From Edwardsiella anguillarum (GTDB lineage Bacteria; Pseudomonadota; Gammaproteobacteria; Enterobacterales; Enterobacteriaceae), in assembly GCF_008801815.1 (NCBI RefSeq), contig NZ_VZOX01000010.1: a stretch of 64,000 bases of DNA; one strand, 5' to 3'. Shown here piece after piece: positions 33,601 to 42,100 of the stretch; position 1 is the first letter of the stretch; each line of letters starts with the position of its first letter. The notes under the pieces are model-generated. The model was given only the letters and a program-made list of their open reading frames with translations, was not told the origin of the DNA and made no database searches. The translations under genes were made by a program, and so were the position numbers.

Positions 33601-33809
33601 ACGTCGGGGCTGGCGCCGGGATACAGGGTGACCACCTGAATGGTCGGGTAGTCGACCTGCGGTAGCGCCGACACCGGCAGGGCGCGGTAGGCGACCAGGC
33701 CGGCCAGCAGAATGGCGATCATCAATAGCGTGGTGGCGACCGGGCGCAGAATAAACAGGCGCGAGGGGCCGCCGCCGCGCGGAGCCGGGGAGGCGGGTGT
33801 CTGGCTCAT
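30681..33809 (-). CDS. mdtB: MdtB, RND multidrug efflux pump subunit
   Basis: This 1042-residue RND pump (E. coli MdtB 1040) starts with an Ala/Pro-rich tip and FILRPVATTLLMIAILLAG, and has helix-4 GFVVDDAIVVIENIERH with the paired Asp of the proton relay. MdtB is thought to provide proton movement in the MdtBC trimer while MdtC handles drug. It overlaps mdtA upstream and mdtC downstream by four bases each, so translation of the three is coupled. Confidence 0.95.
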   Translation of the reverse strand: MSQTPASPAPRGGGPSRLFILRPVATTLLMIAILLAGLVAYRALPVSALPQVDYPTIQVVTLYPGASPDVTASAITAPLERQFGQMSGLQQMSSQSSGGASVITLQFQLSLALDVAEQEVQAAINAATNLLPNDLPYPPIYSKVNPADPPILTLAVVSDALSLPQVEDLVETRISQKIAQVGGVGLVTLAGGQRPAVRVRLNGTAAAAYGLSSEAVRSAIASANVNSPKGSLDGPTRAITLNANDQLRSAQEYQNLIVAYRSGAPVYLRDIASVEQGAENTQLAAWANNHPAIVINVQRQPGANVIATADAVLAQLPQLRESLPASVKISVLNDRTQTIRASVSDVRHELLLAVALVVMVIYLFLRNLPATLIPGVAVPLSLIGTFAAMYFLGFSINNLTLMALTIATGFVVDDAIVVIENIERHLENGDPPLRAALKGAGEIGFTIISLTFSLIAVLIPLLFMGDIIGRLFREFAVTLAVAILISAVVSLTLTPMMCARLLSQESLRRQNRFSLACERQFQRLIAGYGRALRLALRHPRLTLGVAVATLMLTVLLYLIIPKGFFPQQDNSLIQGTVYAPQSISFSAMAERQRQLSEALLRDPDVASVSAFVGVDGVNPTLNSGRLQIVLKPLADRRDRIDRIIPRLQALAARVGGISLYLQPVQDMTIDTLPGRARYPFTLQAMSLDELQTWVPRLQARLAQSPMLKEVNSDWQDQGLVAYVNVNRDSASRLGIAMQDVDNALYNAFGQRLISTIYTQSNQYRVVLEQERAHQEGLTALQRIYLTAADGSAIPLASIATVEQRHGVLAINHLDQFPSATLSFNVPDGYTLEQAIAEIDAARRAIGMPADMTLHFQGAALAFQSALDSTLWLILAAIVAMYIVLGILYESFIHPITILSTLPSAGVGALLALMLSGQALDVIAIIGIILLIGIVKKNAIMMIDFALAAERTQGMAPRDAIYQACLLRFRPILMTTLAALLGALPLMFSQGVGAELRQPLGICMVGGLIVSQILTLFTTPVIYLAFDRLARNTRRPARGVPAR

Positions 33810-35032
33810 GGCTGCGGGGTATCCCCGTGGTCCGCGGCGGCGTCATGGCGCTGTGCGGCGATGATGTCGACCTGGCCTCCCTCCGTCAGCCGATCGATGC
33901 CGTCGGTGACCACCTTGTCGCCCGCGTCGACCCCCTGTTGCACCACCAGCGCGTCGCCGTCGCGCGCGCCGACGCTGAGGCTGCGCTTATGCACCCTGTT
34001 CTCGGCGTCGACCACCCAGACAAAGCGCCCCTCGCGGCCGGTCTGTACCGCCGCCGCGGGAACCAGCAGCACCGGCGCCTGGCTGGCGACCTGCAGGCGC
34101 AGGTTGACGAACTGATTGGGGAACAGGCGATCGTCCTGATTATCGAAGCGGGCCTTGATCTTCAGGGTTCCGGTCGCGGTGTCTATCTGGTTGTCCAGGC
34201 TGAGCAGGTGGCCCGTCGCCAGGCGCTGGCGATCGCTGCGATCCCAGGCCTCGGCAACCAGCGTTCCCTGGCGCTGCAGCGCCTGCTGCAGGCGGGGAAT
34301 ATCCCCTTCCGGCAGGGTGAACAGTACGTCGATGGGGTGGGTTTGGGTCAGCACCACCAAGCCATTGGTGTCCGCGCTGCTGATATAGTTGCCCTCATCG
34401 ACCTGACGGAGGCCGGCGCGGCCATCGCCCGGCGCCCGGATACGGCTGTAGTCCAGCTGTAGCTGGGCGCTATCCACGTTGGCCCGATCGCTGACCAGAC
34501 TGGCCTGTGTCTGGGCGACCAGCGAAGCCTGGGTATCCAGCTCCTGGCGCGAGACCAAATTATCTTTGGCGAGACGCTGGTAGCGCGCTAGATCGCGTCG
34601 GGCGTTGTCCAGCAGCGCGGTATCGCGCGCCAGCGCTCCCTGGGCCTGCTGCAGCTGGATCTGGAACGGACGCGGGTCGATTTCAGCCAGCAGATCGCCG
34701 GCTTTCACCTGCTGCCCCTCCGTGAAGTGCAGCTTCATCAGCTGGCCATCGACCCGGCTGCGTACGGTCACGGTATTGGAGGCGGTGACGGTGCCCAGCC
34801 CGTTGAGGTAGCTGTCCTGCGCGGCGCGGCGTACGGCCGCCGCCTGCACGGGAACGCTCTGCGCCATGCCGCGCCCCGGTCTGGCGTCGCGCTGGCGCAC
34901 CGGACTCTCGCCGGCGGACGGCGCAGAGGCGATATGCTGCCAGGCGAACGCGCCCAGCAGGAGCAGCAGAATCAGAATCAAGAGCCCGCAGAGCTTGGCG
35001 CGCCGGGAAGAGAGTGCGGATAGGACGCTCAT
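33806..35032 (-). CDS. mdtA: MdtA, periplasmic adaptor of the MdtABC pump
   Basis: The 408-residue membrane fusion protein has an N-terminal anchor (LCGLLILILLLLLGAFAW), a lipoyl half-motif VRSRVDGQLMKLHFTEGQQV, a long alpha-hairpin (LQQAQGALARDTALLDNARR region), and beta-barrel and membrane-proximal parts. It links MdtBC to TolC. It is the first gene of the mdtABC-baeSR operon and lies behind a candidate BaeR box. Confidence 0.95.
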   Translation of the reverse strand: MSVLSALSSRRAKLCGLLILILLLLLGAFAWQHIASAPSAGESPVRQRDARPGRGMAQSVPVQAAAVRRAAQDSYLNGLGTVTASNTVTVRSRVDGQLMKLHFTEGQQVKAGDLLAEIDPRPFQIQLQQAQGALARDTALLDNARRDLARYQRLAKDNLVSRQELDTQASLVAQTQASLVSDRANVDSAQLQLDYSRIRAPGDGRAGLRQVDEGNYISSADTNGLVVLTQTHPIDVLFTLPEGDIPRLQQALQRQGTLVAEAWDRSDRQRLATGHLLSLDNQIDTATGTLKIKARFDNQDDRLFPNQFVNLRLQVASQAPVLLVPAAAVQTGREGRFVWVVDAENRVHKRSLSVGARDGDALVVQQGVDAGDKVVTDGIDRLTEGGQVDIIAAQRHDAAADHGDTPQP

Positions 35033-35131
35033 GTGACGGTAATTCTCCTGCAGGCGCCCGATGGGCGGTATCCATGATGAAAAAGAGGCCGAGCGGGGCG
35101 TCGAGCGCAGCCCCGCATGACTGTAAGTGTA

Positions 35132-35169
35132 TTGTAGCCGTTTGCGGCGGCGGCAAAATGGAGGAAATA
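35132..35169 (-). promoter_or_regulatory. Candidate BaeR box and -10 element upstream of mdtA
   Basis: On the minus strand about 120 bases before mdtA lies TATTTCCTCCATTTTGCCG (35169-35151), similar to the BaeR-box consensus TTTTTCTCCATDATTGGC as I remember it, with a few mismatches. A -10-like TACAAT follows about 14 bases downstream of its end. Location and likeness support BaeR activation of mdtABC; not tested. Confidence 0.45.
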
Positions 35170-35334
35170 TGAAAATCGTGCGCCTCGCAATGGAAAACCG
35201 TCTCGCATCGGCGCTTTTTTAGCCGATCGTCGCGCGCGCCCGCGCTGGCGATCGCACCCTGAAGAAACGGCGCGTGACAGTCCCCGTTTTTTTGACCAAG
35301 ATGAGACGACTACTCACGTTAAAGAGGCCACACT
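35170..35334. other. Divergent mdtA-ppnP intergenic region
   Basis: The mdtA-ppnP gap totals 302 bases. Beyond the BaeR-box candidate I see no gene. AAAGAGG lies upstream of ppnP, but the distance to its ATG is slightly long. Confidence 0.4.
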
Positions 35335-35622
35335 ATGCTGAATGTTAATGAGTATTTTGCAGGGAAAGTGAAGTCGATTGGCTATGACAGCGGCAGTATC
35401 GGCCGCGCCAGCGTGGGAGTAATGGAAAAGGGCGAGTATACCTTTACCACGGATCGACCGGAGGAGATGACGGTGGTGACCGGCGCGCTGCGCGTGCTGA
35501 TCCCCGGTGCGCCGGACTGGCAGGTGTTTACCCCGGGAGAGACCTTTTTTGTGCCGGGGCACAGCGAGTTTAACCTGCAGGTCGCGGAGCCCAGCGCCTA
35601 CCTGTGCAAGTATCTGAGCTGA
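35335..35622 (+). CDS. ppnP: PpnP (YaiE), pyrimidine/purine nucleoside phosphorylase
   Basis: This 95-residue single-domain cupin matches E. coli PpnP (94 residues), which splits many nucleosides into base and ribose 1-phosphate. Signatures are FAGKVKSIGYD, GVMEKGEYTF and GETFFVPGHSEFNL. It heads the block ppnP-rdgC-mak-sbcCD-phoBR that follows E. coli, with a Nudix gene inserted after it. Confidence 0.95.
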   Translation: MLNVNEYFAGKVKSIGYDSGSIGRASVGVMEKGEYTFTTDRPEEMTVVTGALRVLIPGAPDWQVFTPGETFFVPGHSEFNLQVAEPSAYLCKYLS

Positions 35623-35637
35623 TCGCCTGTTCATCTG

Positions 35638-35665
35638 ACCCAGACGGCGGCATTCGCCGCTGGGT
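35638..35665. terminator. Hairpin between ppnP and the Nudix gene
   Basis: ACCCAG plus CGGCG pairs with CGCCG plus CTGGGT across a small loop, 16 bases after the ppnP stop, between two convergent genes. No T run follows on either side. Confidence 0.45.
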
Positions 35666-35714
35666 CGTATCCTATGCGCGCCAGCGCCGCTCACGCTCGG
35701 TTACTGCACCTGTC

Positions 35715-36146
35715 CTAGAATCCCATCTCACCATAGTGACCGTGGCGAAACTCCGTCAGCACCCGGCGTACGTAGGGCAGGGTCTCCTGCGGCAGCGCAT
35801 CGGGGGCGAACCAGCTCAGCGCGGCGCACTTGTGCGGCTCCCGGTTATCGATGACGGCGTCGTCGTCCGCCAGATAAAACCACTGGTCGACATAGGTGCG
35901 ATCGGCGCTGCGGCGGTGCAGGGTATAGACATGGCGCAGCGCGGCGGGATCCCGCGTCAGTCCGATCTCCTCCTGCGCCTCGCGCGCCATCGCCTGGCGC
36001 GCGGATTCGCCCGCTTCGACGTGCCCGGCCGGCAGCGACCAACAGCCATCGGCAAAGCCGGTATTGGCGCGGCGGGCCAGCAGAAAGCGGCCGTCGCGCT
36101 CCAGGATCAGGTATACCGCATGGTAGATCATCGCATGTTCAGACAC
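35715..36146 (-). CDS. Nudix hydrolase
   Basis: The Nudix box is complete: GHVEAGESARQAMAREAQEEIG fits G-x5-E-x7-REUxEExGU. The protein has about 143 residues from GTG at 36146, which follows a purine-rich GGGGGG; an ATG five codons later (MIYHAVYLIL) or earlier codons inside rdgC are alternatives. Nudix enzymes split nucleoside diphosphate-linked compounds, but the substrate here is not evident. The gene overlaps or abuts the end of rdgC on the same strand and may be co-transcribed. Confidence 0.82.
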   Translation of the reverse strand: MSEHAMIYHAVYLILERDGRFLLARRANTGFADGCWSLPAGHVEAGESARQAMAREAQEEIGLTRDPAALRHVYTLHRRSADRTYVDQWFYLADDDAVIDNREPHKCAALSWFAPDALPQETLPYVRRVLTEFRHGHYGEMGF

Positions 36147-36162
36147 GGTTGCCCCCCGGCGT

Positions 36163-37074
36163 TTACTGCGCCGCCTCACCGCCCAGGGCGGCGATCAGTT
36201 CGTCGATCAATACCGCCAGCTCGCCGGTCATCAGGGCGAAGTCGGCGTCAAAGCGCAGGGCGGCGTCCTCGCGATCGATATCTTCATTCTGATCGCGCAG
36301 GGTTTCCGAGAACTTCAGGCGCTTAATGGCGCCGTCGTCGGCCAGCACCAGCTGAATGCGTTCGCGCCAGTCCAGCGCCAGCTTGGTCACCAGCTTTCCG
36401 GCCTCGATATGCACGGCGATCTCGTCGCACACCAGTGCCTGCTGTTTGCAGCGGATAACGCCGCCCTCTTCTAGGATGGCCTTCAGCTCGGCCTCGTCCT
36501 GTAGGCTGAAGCCCGCCGGGGTGTTGCCGCTGCGCACCCATTCGGTCAGGGTCATCTCGATGGGTTTATCCAGCGTCAGCGGCACGACGGGCAGTGAGCC
36601 CAGGCTCTTGCGCAGCAGCGCTAGCACATCTTCCGCCCGCTTGGCGCTGGCGGCGTCCAGCATGATTAGATTGTTGACGCTGTCGATCCACAGCCAGGTC
36701 TGGTTAAAACGGCTGAAGGCGCGCGGCAGCAGGCTGTGCAGTACCTCATCCTTCAGCGCGTCTTTTTCGGTTTTTTTCAGCTTGCGGTGCTGTTCACCCT
36801 CTAGCCTCTCGATTTTGGCCTGCAGCGCCTGCTTCAACACCGGCGCCGGCAGGATCTTCTCCTCTTTGCGCGCACACAGCAGGATCTGCCCGTTGGCGCA
36901 GTGGGTCAGCGCGTCGCTGCCGCCGCCGAGGGGGGGAACCCAGCCGGTGCGCGACATATCCTGACTGCCGCAGGGGGTAAATGCCATGGCGCTGAGCTGG
37001 GACTCCATCTCTTGCGCCACCAGCGGAATTTCACGGTTCAGACGGTAAATTAACAGGTTCTTAAACCAGAGCAT
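36163..37074 (-). CDS. rdgC: RdgC, recombination-associated DNA-binding protein
   Basis: The 303 residues equal E. coli RdgC: N-terminal MLWFKNLLIYRLNREI, then SQDMSRTGWVPPLG and LLPRAFSRFNQTWLWID. RdgC forms a ring-shaped dimer that binds DNA without sequence specificity and restrains RecA. It is divergent from mak, as in E. coli. Confidence 0.96.
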   Translation of the reverse strand: MLWFKNLLIYRLNREIPLVAQEMESQLSAMAFTPCGSQDMSRTGWVPPLGGGSDALTHCANGQILLCARKEEKILPAPVLKQALQAKIERLEGEQHRKLKKTEKDALKDEVLHSLLPRAFSRFNQTWLWIDSVNNLIMLDAASAKRAEDVLALLRKSLGSLPVVPLTLDKPIEMTLTEWVRSGNTPAGFSLQDEAELKAILEEGGVIRCKQQALVCDEIAVHIEAGKLVTKLALDWRERIQLVLADDGAIKRLKFSETLRDQNEDIDREDAALRFDADFALMTGELAVLIDELIAALGGEAAQ

Positions 37075-37195
37075 GAGGCATTTTTCCGGAAAAAAAGGTG
37101 GGAGTTAGCGGCGTCAATGATAGCGAATTCTCCCCGTTTCTTCACGGAAAAACTCCGCTACTATGGGCGACGGATGAGTGATACAGGAGAGGCCG

Positions 37196-38101
37196 ATGCG
37201 TATCGGGATTGATTTGGGCGGCACCAAGATTGAGGTGCAGGCTTTGGGGGAGCGCGGGGAAACCCTGTTTCGGCGGCGGGTTGCCACCCCGCGCTATGAC
37301 TATGCGGCGACGCTGGCGGCGATCGCCCAGCTGGTGGCGGACGCCGAGGTGCACTGCGGCCGGCGCGGCTCGGTCGGGGTCGGTATTCCCGGTACGCTGT
37401 CCCCGTTTAGCGGGCGGGTAAAGAATGCCAACTCGACCTGGCTGAACGGCTCGACGCTGGACGCCGACCTCTCCGCCCTGCTGAAAAGGGAGGTGCGACT
37501 GGCCAACGATGCGAACTGTCTGGCGGTATCGGAGGCAACCGACGGCGCGGCGGCCGGCGCCCGGGTGGTCTTTGCCGTGATTATCGGCACCGGCTGCGGC
37601 GCGGGGATTGCGCTGGATGGTCGAGTACACGCCGGCGGTAACGGCATCGCCGGCGAGTGGGGGCATAATCCCTTACCCTGGCAGGATGAGGCCGAACGGG
37701 CGGCGTCAGCGGCGGCGCCCTGCTACTGTGGCAAACAGGGCTGCATTGAAACCTTTGTCTCCGGCAGCGGATTCTGCGCCGACTACCGACGCCACGGCGG
37801 CGCGGCGCTTGACGGGACGCAGATCATGGCGCAGGCCGACGCGGGCGATGCGTCGGCCCTGGCGGCCATTGCCCGCTATGAGCAGCGTCTGGCGCGTGCG
37901 CTGGCGCAGACTATTAACACGCTGGATCCGGACGTGATCGTGCTGGGCGGCGGCATGAGCAACGTGAGCCGTCTGTATCGCACCCTGCCGGATCTGATCA
38001 CCCCTTGGGTGTTCGGCGGCGAGTGCCACACCCCGATTCGTCCGGCGCAGCACGGCGACGCCAGCGGGGTACGCGGCGCCGCGTGGCTGTGGCCCGCGTA
38101 A
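37196..38101 (+). CDS. mak: Mak, ROK-family fructokinase
   Basis: This 301-residue sugar kinase starts with the ATP motif MRIGIDLGGTKIEVQALG at ATG 37196, preceded by AGGAGAGG. It has the ROK zinc-binding motif in GHNPLPW and CYCGKQGCIETFVSG, the catalytic Asp in NANSTWLNG-LANDANC, and IVLGGGMSNV. E. coli Mak phosphorylates fructose and mannose in the cytoplasm. It is divergent from rdgC. Confidence 0.95.
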   Translation: MRIGIDLGGTKIEVQALGERGETLFRRRVATPRYDYAATLAAIAQLVADAEVHCGRRGSVGVGIPGTLSPFSGRVKNANSTWLNGSTLDADLSALLKREVRLANDANCLAVSEATDGAAAGARVVFAVIIGTGCGAGIALDGRVHAGGNGIAGEWGHNPLPWQDEAERAASAAAPCYCGKQGCIETFVSGSGFCADYRRHGGAALDGTQIMAQADAGDASALAAIARYEQRLARALAQTINTLDPDVIVLGGGMSNVSRLYRTLPDLITPWVFGGECHTPIRPAQHGDASGVRGAAWLWPA

Positions 38102-38168
38102 CGGCGGGATGGCCGGAGAGTTGCCATACTGGCAGGGGCGCCGCCGTGGCGCGAGAAGAGGGGAGACG

Positions 38169-38642
38169 ATGGGTATGCCGGTCAAGATCGTGAGTCTGGC
38201 GGCGCAGCCGCTGTTCGCCCTGCGCGTGCGGGGGCCGTTTGCGCAGTCGTTGGGGCCGGGATTTGAGCGGCTGATGGCGTGGTCGACGCGTCATGGCCTG
38301 CGGGGGCAGTGGATGGCGCTGTACTATGATAATCCCCGCGAGGTCGCGCCAGACGCGCTGCGGGCGGACGTCGCCCTGACGACGGCGACGACGACGCTCC
38401 CGTCGGATGGCGAGGCGTCCGGGATCCGTCGGGACGTTCTGGCCGGGGGACTGTATGCGCTGGCGCAGGTGCGGGTCATCGATAATGACTTTGCTACGCC
38501 GTGGATAGCGCTGTTTGACCAGGCGCTGCCCGCCAGCGGCTATCGTCCGGACGGCGGCCCCTGCTTTGAGCGCTATCTGAGCGATGGCCGAGCCAGCAGT
38601 GAGTGGCTGCTGGAGCTGGGTGTGCCGGTCAGAAAAAGCTGA
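38169..38642 (+). CDS. sbmC: SbmC (GyrI), DNA gyrase-inhibiting protein
   Basis: The 157 residues equal E. coli SbmC in length. The GyrI-like domain shows ALYYDNPREVAPDALRADV, GLYALAQVRV and PCFERYLSDG. GyrI binds gyrase and protects against microcin B17 and other gyrase poisons; in E. coli it is SOS-controlled, but I see no clear LexA box here. ATG at 38169 follows GAGGGGAG. It occupies the place of araJ in the E. coli gene order. Confidence 0.85.
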   Translation: MGMPVKIVSLAAQPLFALRVRGPFAQSLGPGFERLMAWSTRHGLRGQWMALYYDNPREVAPDALRADVALTTATTTLPSDGEASGIRRDVLAGGLYALAQVRVIDNDFATPWIALFDQALPASGYRPDGGPCFERYLSDGRASSEWLLELGVPVRKS

Positions 38643-38750
38643 AAATGCCTCGTTTCCACCGCCGGGGCGCCGGAGCGACGCCCCGGCAATTGTAGTTTCG
38701 CCGCGGACGCGCGAATATAGGCGGACTTTGTCACAGTTTATTGCAATTAA

Positions 38751-39098
38751 ATGAAACAGACCCTGATCTGCGATGGTGCATTGGCGCTGGCGCTGCCGTT
38801 CTGTCTGTTGACGCCCCATCCGCTGTGGTGTTGGCTGGCGTTGGTGAACCTGTGGACCCTGCTGATGTACGGCTATGACAAGCTGGCGGCGGTGCAGGCG
38901 CGCTGGCGTGTTCCCGAGCGCACGCTGCTGCTCGGCGGCGTCCTCGGCGGCTGGCCGGGGGGGCTGCTCGGCCAGGCGCTGTTCCATCATAAAACCCGTA
39001 AGGTGGCGTTCCGCAACGCCTTCATGCTGTCGGTGGTGGCCAACCTGGCGCTGCTGCTGATCCTCTGGTACTGGCTGTACGGGCGCTGGCTGCTGTAG
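38751..39098 (+). CDS. DUF1294 membrane protein
   Basis: The 115-residue protein has three or four membrane helices and the DUF1294 signature MYGYDKLAAVQARWRVPERTLL with LGGVLGGWPGGLLGQALFHHKTRKVAFR. The function is unknown. There is no strong ribosome-binding site before ATG 38751. It ends 24 bases from convergent sbcC. Confidence 0.85.
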   Translation: MKQTLICDGALALALPFCLLTPHPLWCWLALVNLWTLLMYGYDKLAAVQARWRVPERTLLLGGVLGGWPGGLLGQALFHHKTRKVAFRNAFMLSVVANLALLLILWYWLYGRWLL

Positions 39099-39122
39099 CG
39101 GCACGCCGGCGTCCGCGCCGGC

Positions 39123-42100
39123 TTATGGCTCTCCGTCACCGCTGACGCGATAGCGACGGTCGAGGCGGCTAAAGCCCAGCCCGTTGATTTTCTTCACCCG
39201 GATCTGTAGTGGAATCCGCTCCTTCATCGCCTCGACGTGGCTGATGACGCCGATGGTTTTGCCGCTGGCGTTCAGGGTATCCAGCGCGTCCAGCGCGGTA
39301 TCCAGCGTTTCGGCATCCAGCGTGCCAAATCCCTCATCCAGAAACAGCGAGTCGATGCGGGTCTTGTGGCTGACCAGATCCGATAGGGCCAGGGCCAGGG
39401 ACAGGCTGACCAGGAAGCTTTCGCCGCCGGAGAGGGTGCGGGTATCGCGCCGCGCATCCGCCTGCCAGGTATCGACGACCTCCAGTTCCAGAGTGTCCCC
39501 CTCCCGGCGCAGCAGCTGGTAGCGCCCGTGCAGGCGCATCAGCTGGCGGTTGGCCAGATAGACCAGGTGATCCAGCGTCAGCCCCTGGGCAAACTTGCGG
39601 AACTTGTCGCCGCTGCTGGAACCGATCAGCTGATTGAGGTAGCTCCAGTCCTGATACGCCCGTTCGCGCTGAGCTATCTCGGCCAGCCAGCCCCGCTGGC
39701 TGTGGCGTCGCTGGGTGTCGCTGTGCAGCTGCTGCTGCAGTTCGCCCTGCTGCAGGCTGTGCTGGCGCAGCTGCTGCGTCAGCGCGCTACAGCGCTGCTC
39801 CAGCCATGGGTCGGCGTCGTCGGTGTGCAATTTCTGCGGGCGGGCCGCTTCCCCCTGGGCAACGGCCTGCTGCGCCAGCGCCAGCAGGGCCGCGCTTTGC
39901 TGGCGTTGGCGCTGGGCGTCGTCGCGCAGCGCCGTAAGCTGCCGCTGCTCCTCTTCCGTTAGCATCGCGGCCAGCAGAGCGGCGGCGTCGTCAAAGGGGG
40001 AGTCGGCCAGCGCGGCCTGCCAGCGCTGGCGCAGCGGCAGCAGGCGCTGGGTCAGCGTCTGCTGCTGCTGGCGGGCGGCGTTCAGCTCGCCCTCCAGTCG
40101 CTCATACTGCTGCTGCCAGCGCTGACTCTCCGCCAGCGCGGCGCTCTGGCGCTGCTCCAGCGCCTGCTCCTGGCGCAGCAGCTCGGCCTGAACGTCCGCG
40201 ATCGGGCGGCCGTCGAGCAGGGCGCGCCGCTGGGCCAGCAGAAGGGCCCGTTGTTCATCCAACGCCTGGCGCTCGTGCGTCAGCGCCTCGTGGTGCCGCG
40301 TCTGCGTCGTCAGCTGCTGTTGCAGCAGGTGTAGCTGCTGCTCTACGCTGAGCGACTGGGTCTGCAGCTGCTGGTGCTGCTCCTGCGCCTGCTGCCAACG
40401 CTGCCACTCGTCGCGCCGCGCCGCCAGCCAGCGTTCGCTCTGTGCGGCGTCGGGCGCCGTCAGTCCGCCGGCGGCCAGATCGTCGTTTATCTGCTGTGTC
40501 AGACGCTGCTTTATCTGCTGTGTCAGACGCTGCTGCGCCTGTTCGGTCTGTTGCCACTGGAGCTCGCACTCCGCGCGGCGGGCCTCCTGGGTTTGCAGCG
40601 TCTGCAGCAGCAGGCTTTGCACATGCTGCTCCTGGCTCAGTCGCCCGCTGGCCTGGGTCAGGGCATCGCGCGCCAGCTGCAGGCGCTGTGCCCGGGCCTC
40701 TCCCTGGGCCTGCAGGCTGTCTAGCTCGCGGCGCCGCTGGGCGCAGCGCTGCAGGTAGTCGGCGAGGGCCGTCTCATCCTCCAGCGTCAGGGCTAGCCCC
40801 AGCGCGTCACAGCTCTGCTGCCAGCGCGCGCGCTGCTGGGCCAGCGTCTGCTGCAGCTGCTGGGCTTCGCTGTCCAACTGGGCGCACTGCGCCGTGGTAT
40901 GGGCCACGCGTTCGCTCAGCGCGCCGCCCTCCCGTCCCAGGCGCTCGACCTCCTGGCTGAGGCGATCGCGGCGCCGTTGGCTGTCGCTGAGTGCCGGGGG
41001 CTGGTAGCTGGCCGCCAGCGGGTGATCGCGTGCGCCGCACAGCGGGCAGGGCTCGCCCTCGCGCAGGCTGGCGCGCTCCGTCTCCAGGCTGATCAGTCGC
41101 ATCTGCAGCGCTATCTGCTGCTCCAGATCCTGTAGGTGCTGGCGCTTGTCCGCGTACTGACGCCGCTTCTCCGCGAGCTGCTGCTCCAGGATCAGCCGCT
41201 CGCGCTGCAGCGCGCCATCGCGCGCCTGCAGCGCCTGTATGCGTGCCATCTCCTGCAGGGCCAGCGGCTGCAGCGCGATCAGCTGCTGGCGATCGTCATC
41301 GCCTTGCTGCAGGGTCGTACGCGCCTGCGCGACCTGTTCGGCGGGGTGGTGGCGCTGCCACGCCAGCAGCTCGGCCTCCTGCGTCTCCAGCGTCTGACGC
41401 AGGCGCTGCTCGTCCTGCTGCAGGCCAAGCAGGGTCTCCTGGCGCGCATCGCGCTGGTGGCACAGGCGTTGTATCTCCTGCTGCAGCCGCTTCCGTTCGG
41501 CGGTCAGCCGTAGCCCGTCGTCGCTGAGTACGCCGCGGCGTTCCAGCAGCATCTGCCAGCGCGGCAGCCGTTCGCCCCACAGGGCGTGCTGCCGGTCGGC
41601 GTCCAACTGCCGCTGCAGCGTGGCCTGCTGCTGTCGCTGGGCCGTCTGCTGCGCGCTGAGCTGCTGTTGCTGCGCCTGCAGATCCTGCCGCTGGCGCTGA
41701 CTCTCCTGCCACTGCTGCGACAGCCGCTGCTCGGCCTCCTCCTGTTTGCCCAGCGCATTGTCCAGTGGCAGCACCCGCTCGGCGATCAGCGCCTGCGTTT
41801 CGTCACGGCGCTGGCGCAGCTGCTGCCAGGCGAGCTGGGCCTGCTGTAGCGCCTGCTGCAGCGGATCCCGCTGGGCGGCCGCCGTCTGTAGGCGCGCCTC
41901 CAACTGCTGCTGTTGGGCGTCTGCCTGGCGCAGATCCTCCTCGGCCTGCGTCAGGCTTTGGTAATACGGCCGCAGCCGCAGCGCAGGTTCGGCGTGGGTC
42001 AGTTGCAGCAGCTGCGGCTGAAGGGCGAGCCAGTGTTGCTCGGCCTGTGCGGCCTGCGTCTGCGCCTGGCTCAGCGCCTGGCGCCGCTCCTGCTGGCGCC

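Noticed and set aside
32250..33665. 471-codon plus-strand open frame
   Set aside because: It is the antisense shadow of mdtB. High G+C content creates long open antisense frames; its composition (His, Gln, Gly, Arg) is that of a shadow and it has no family features.
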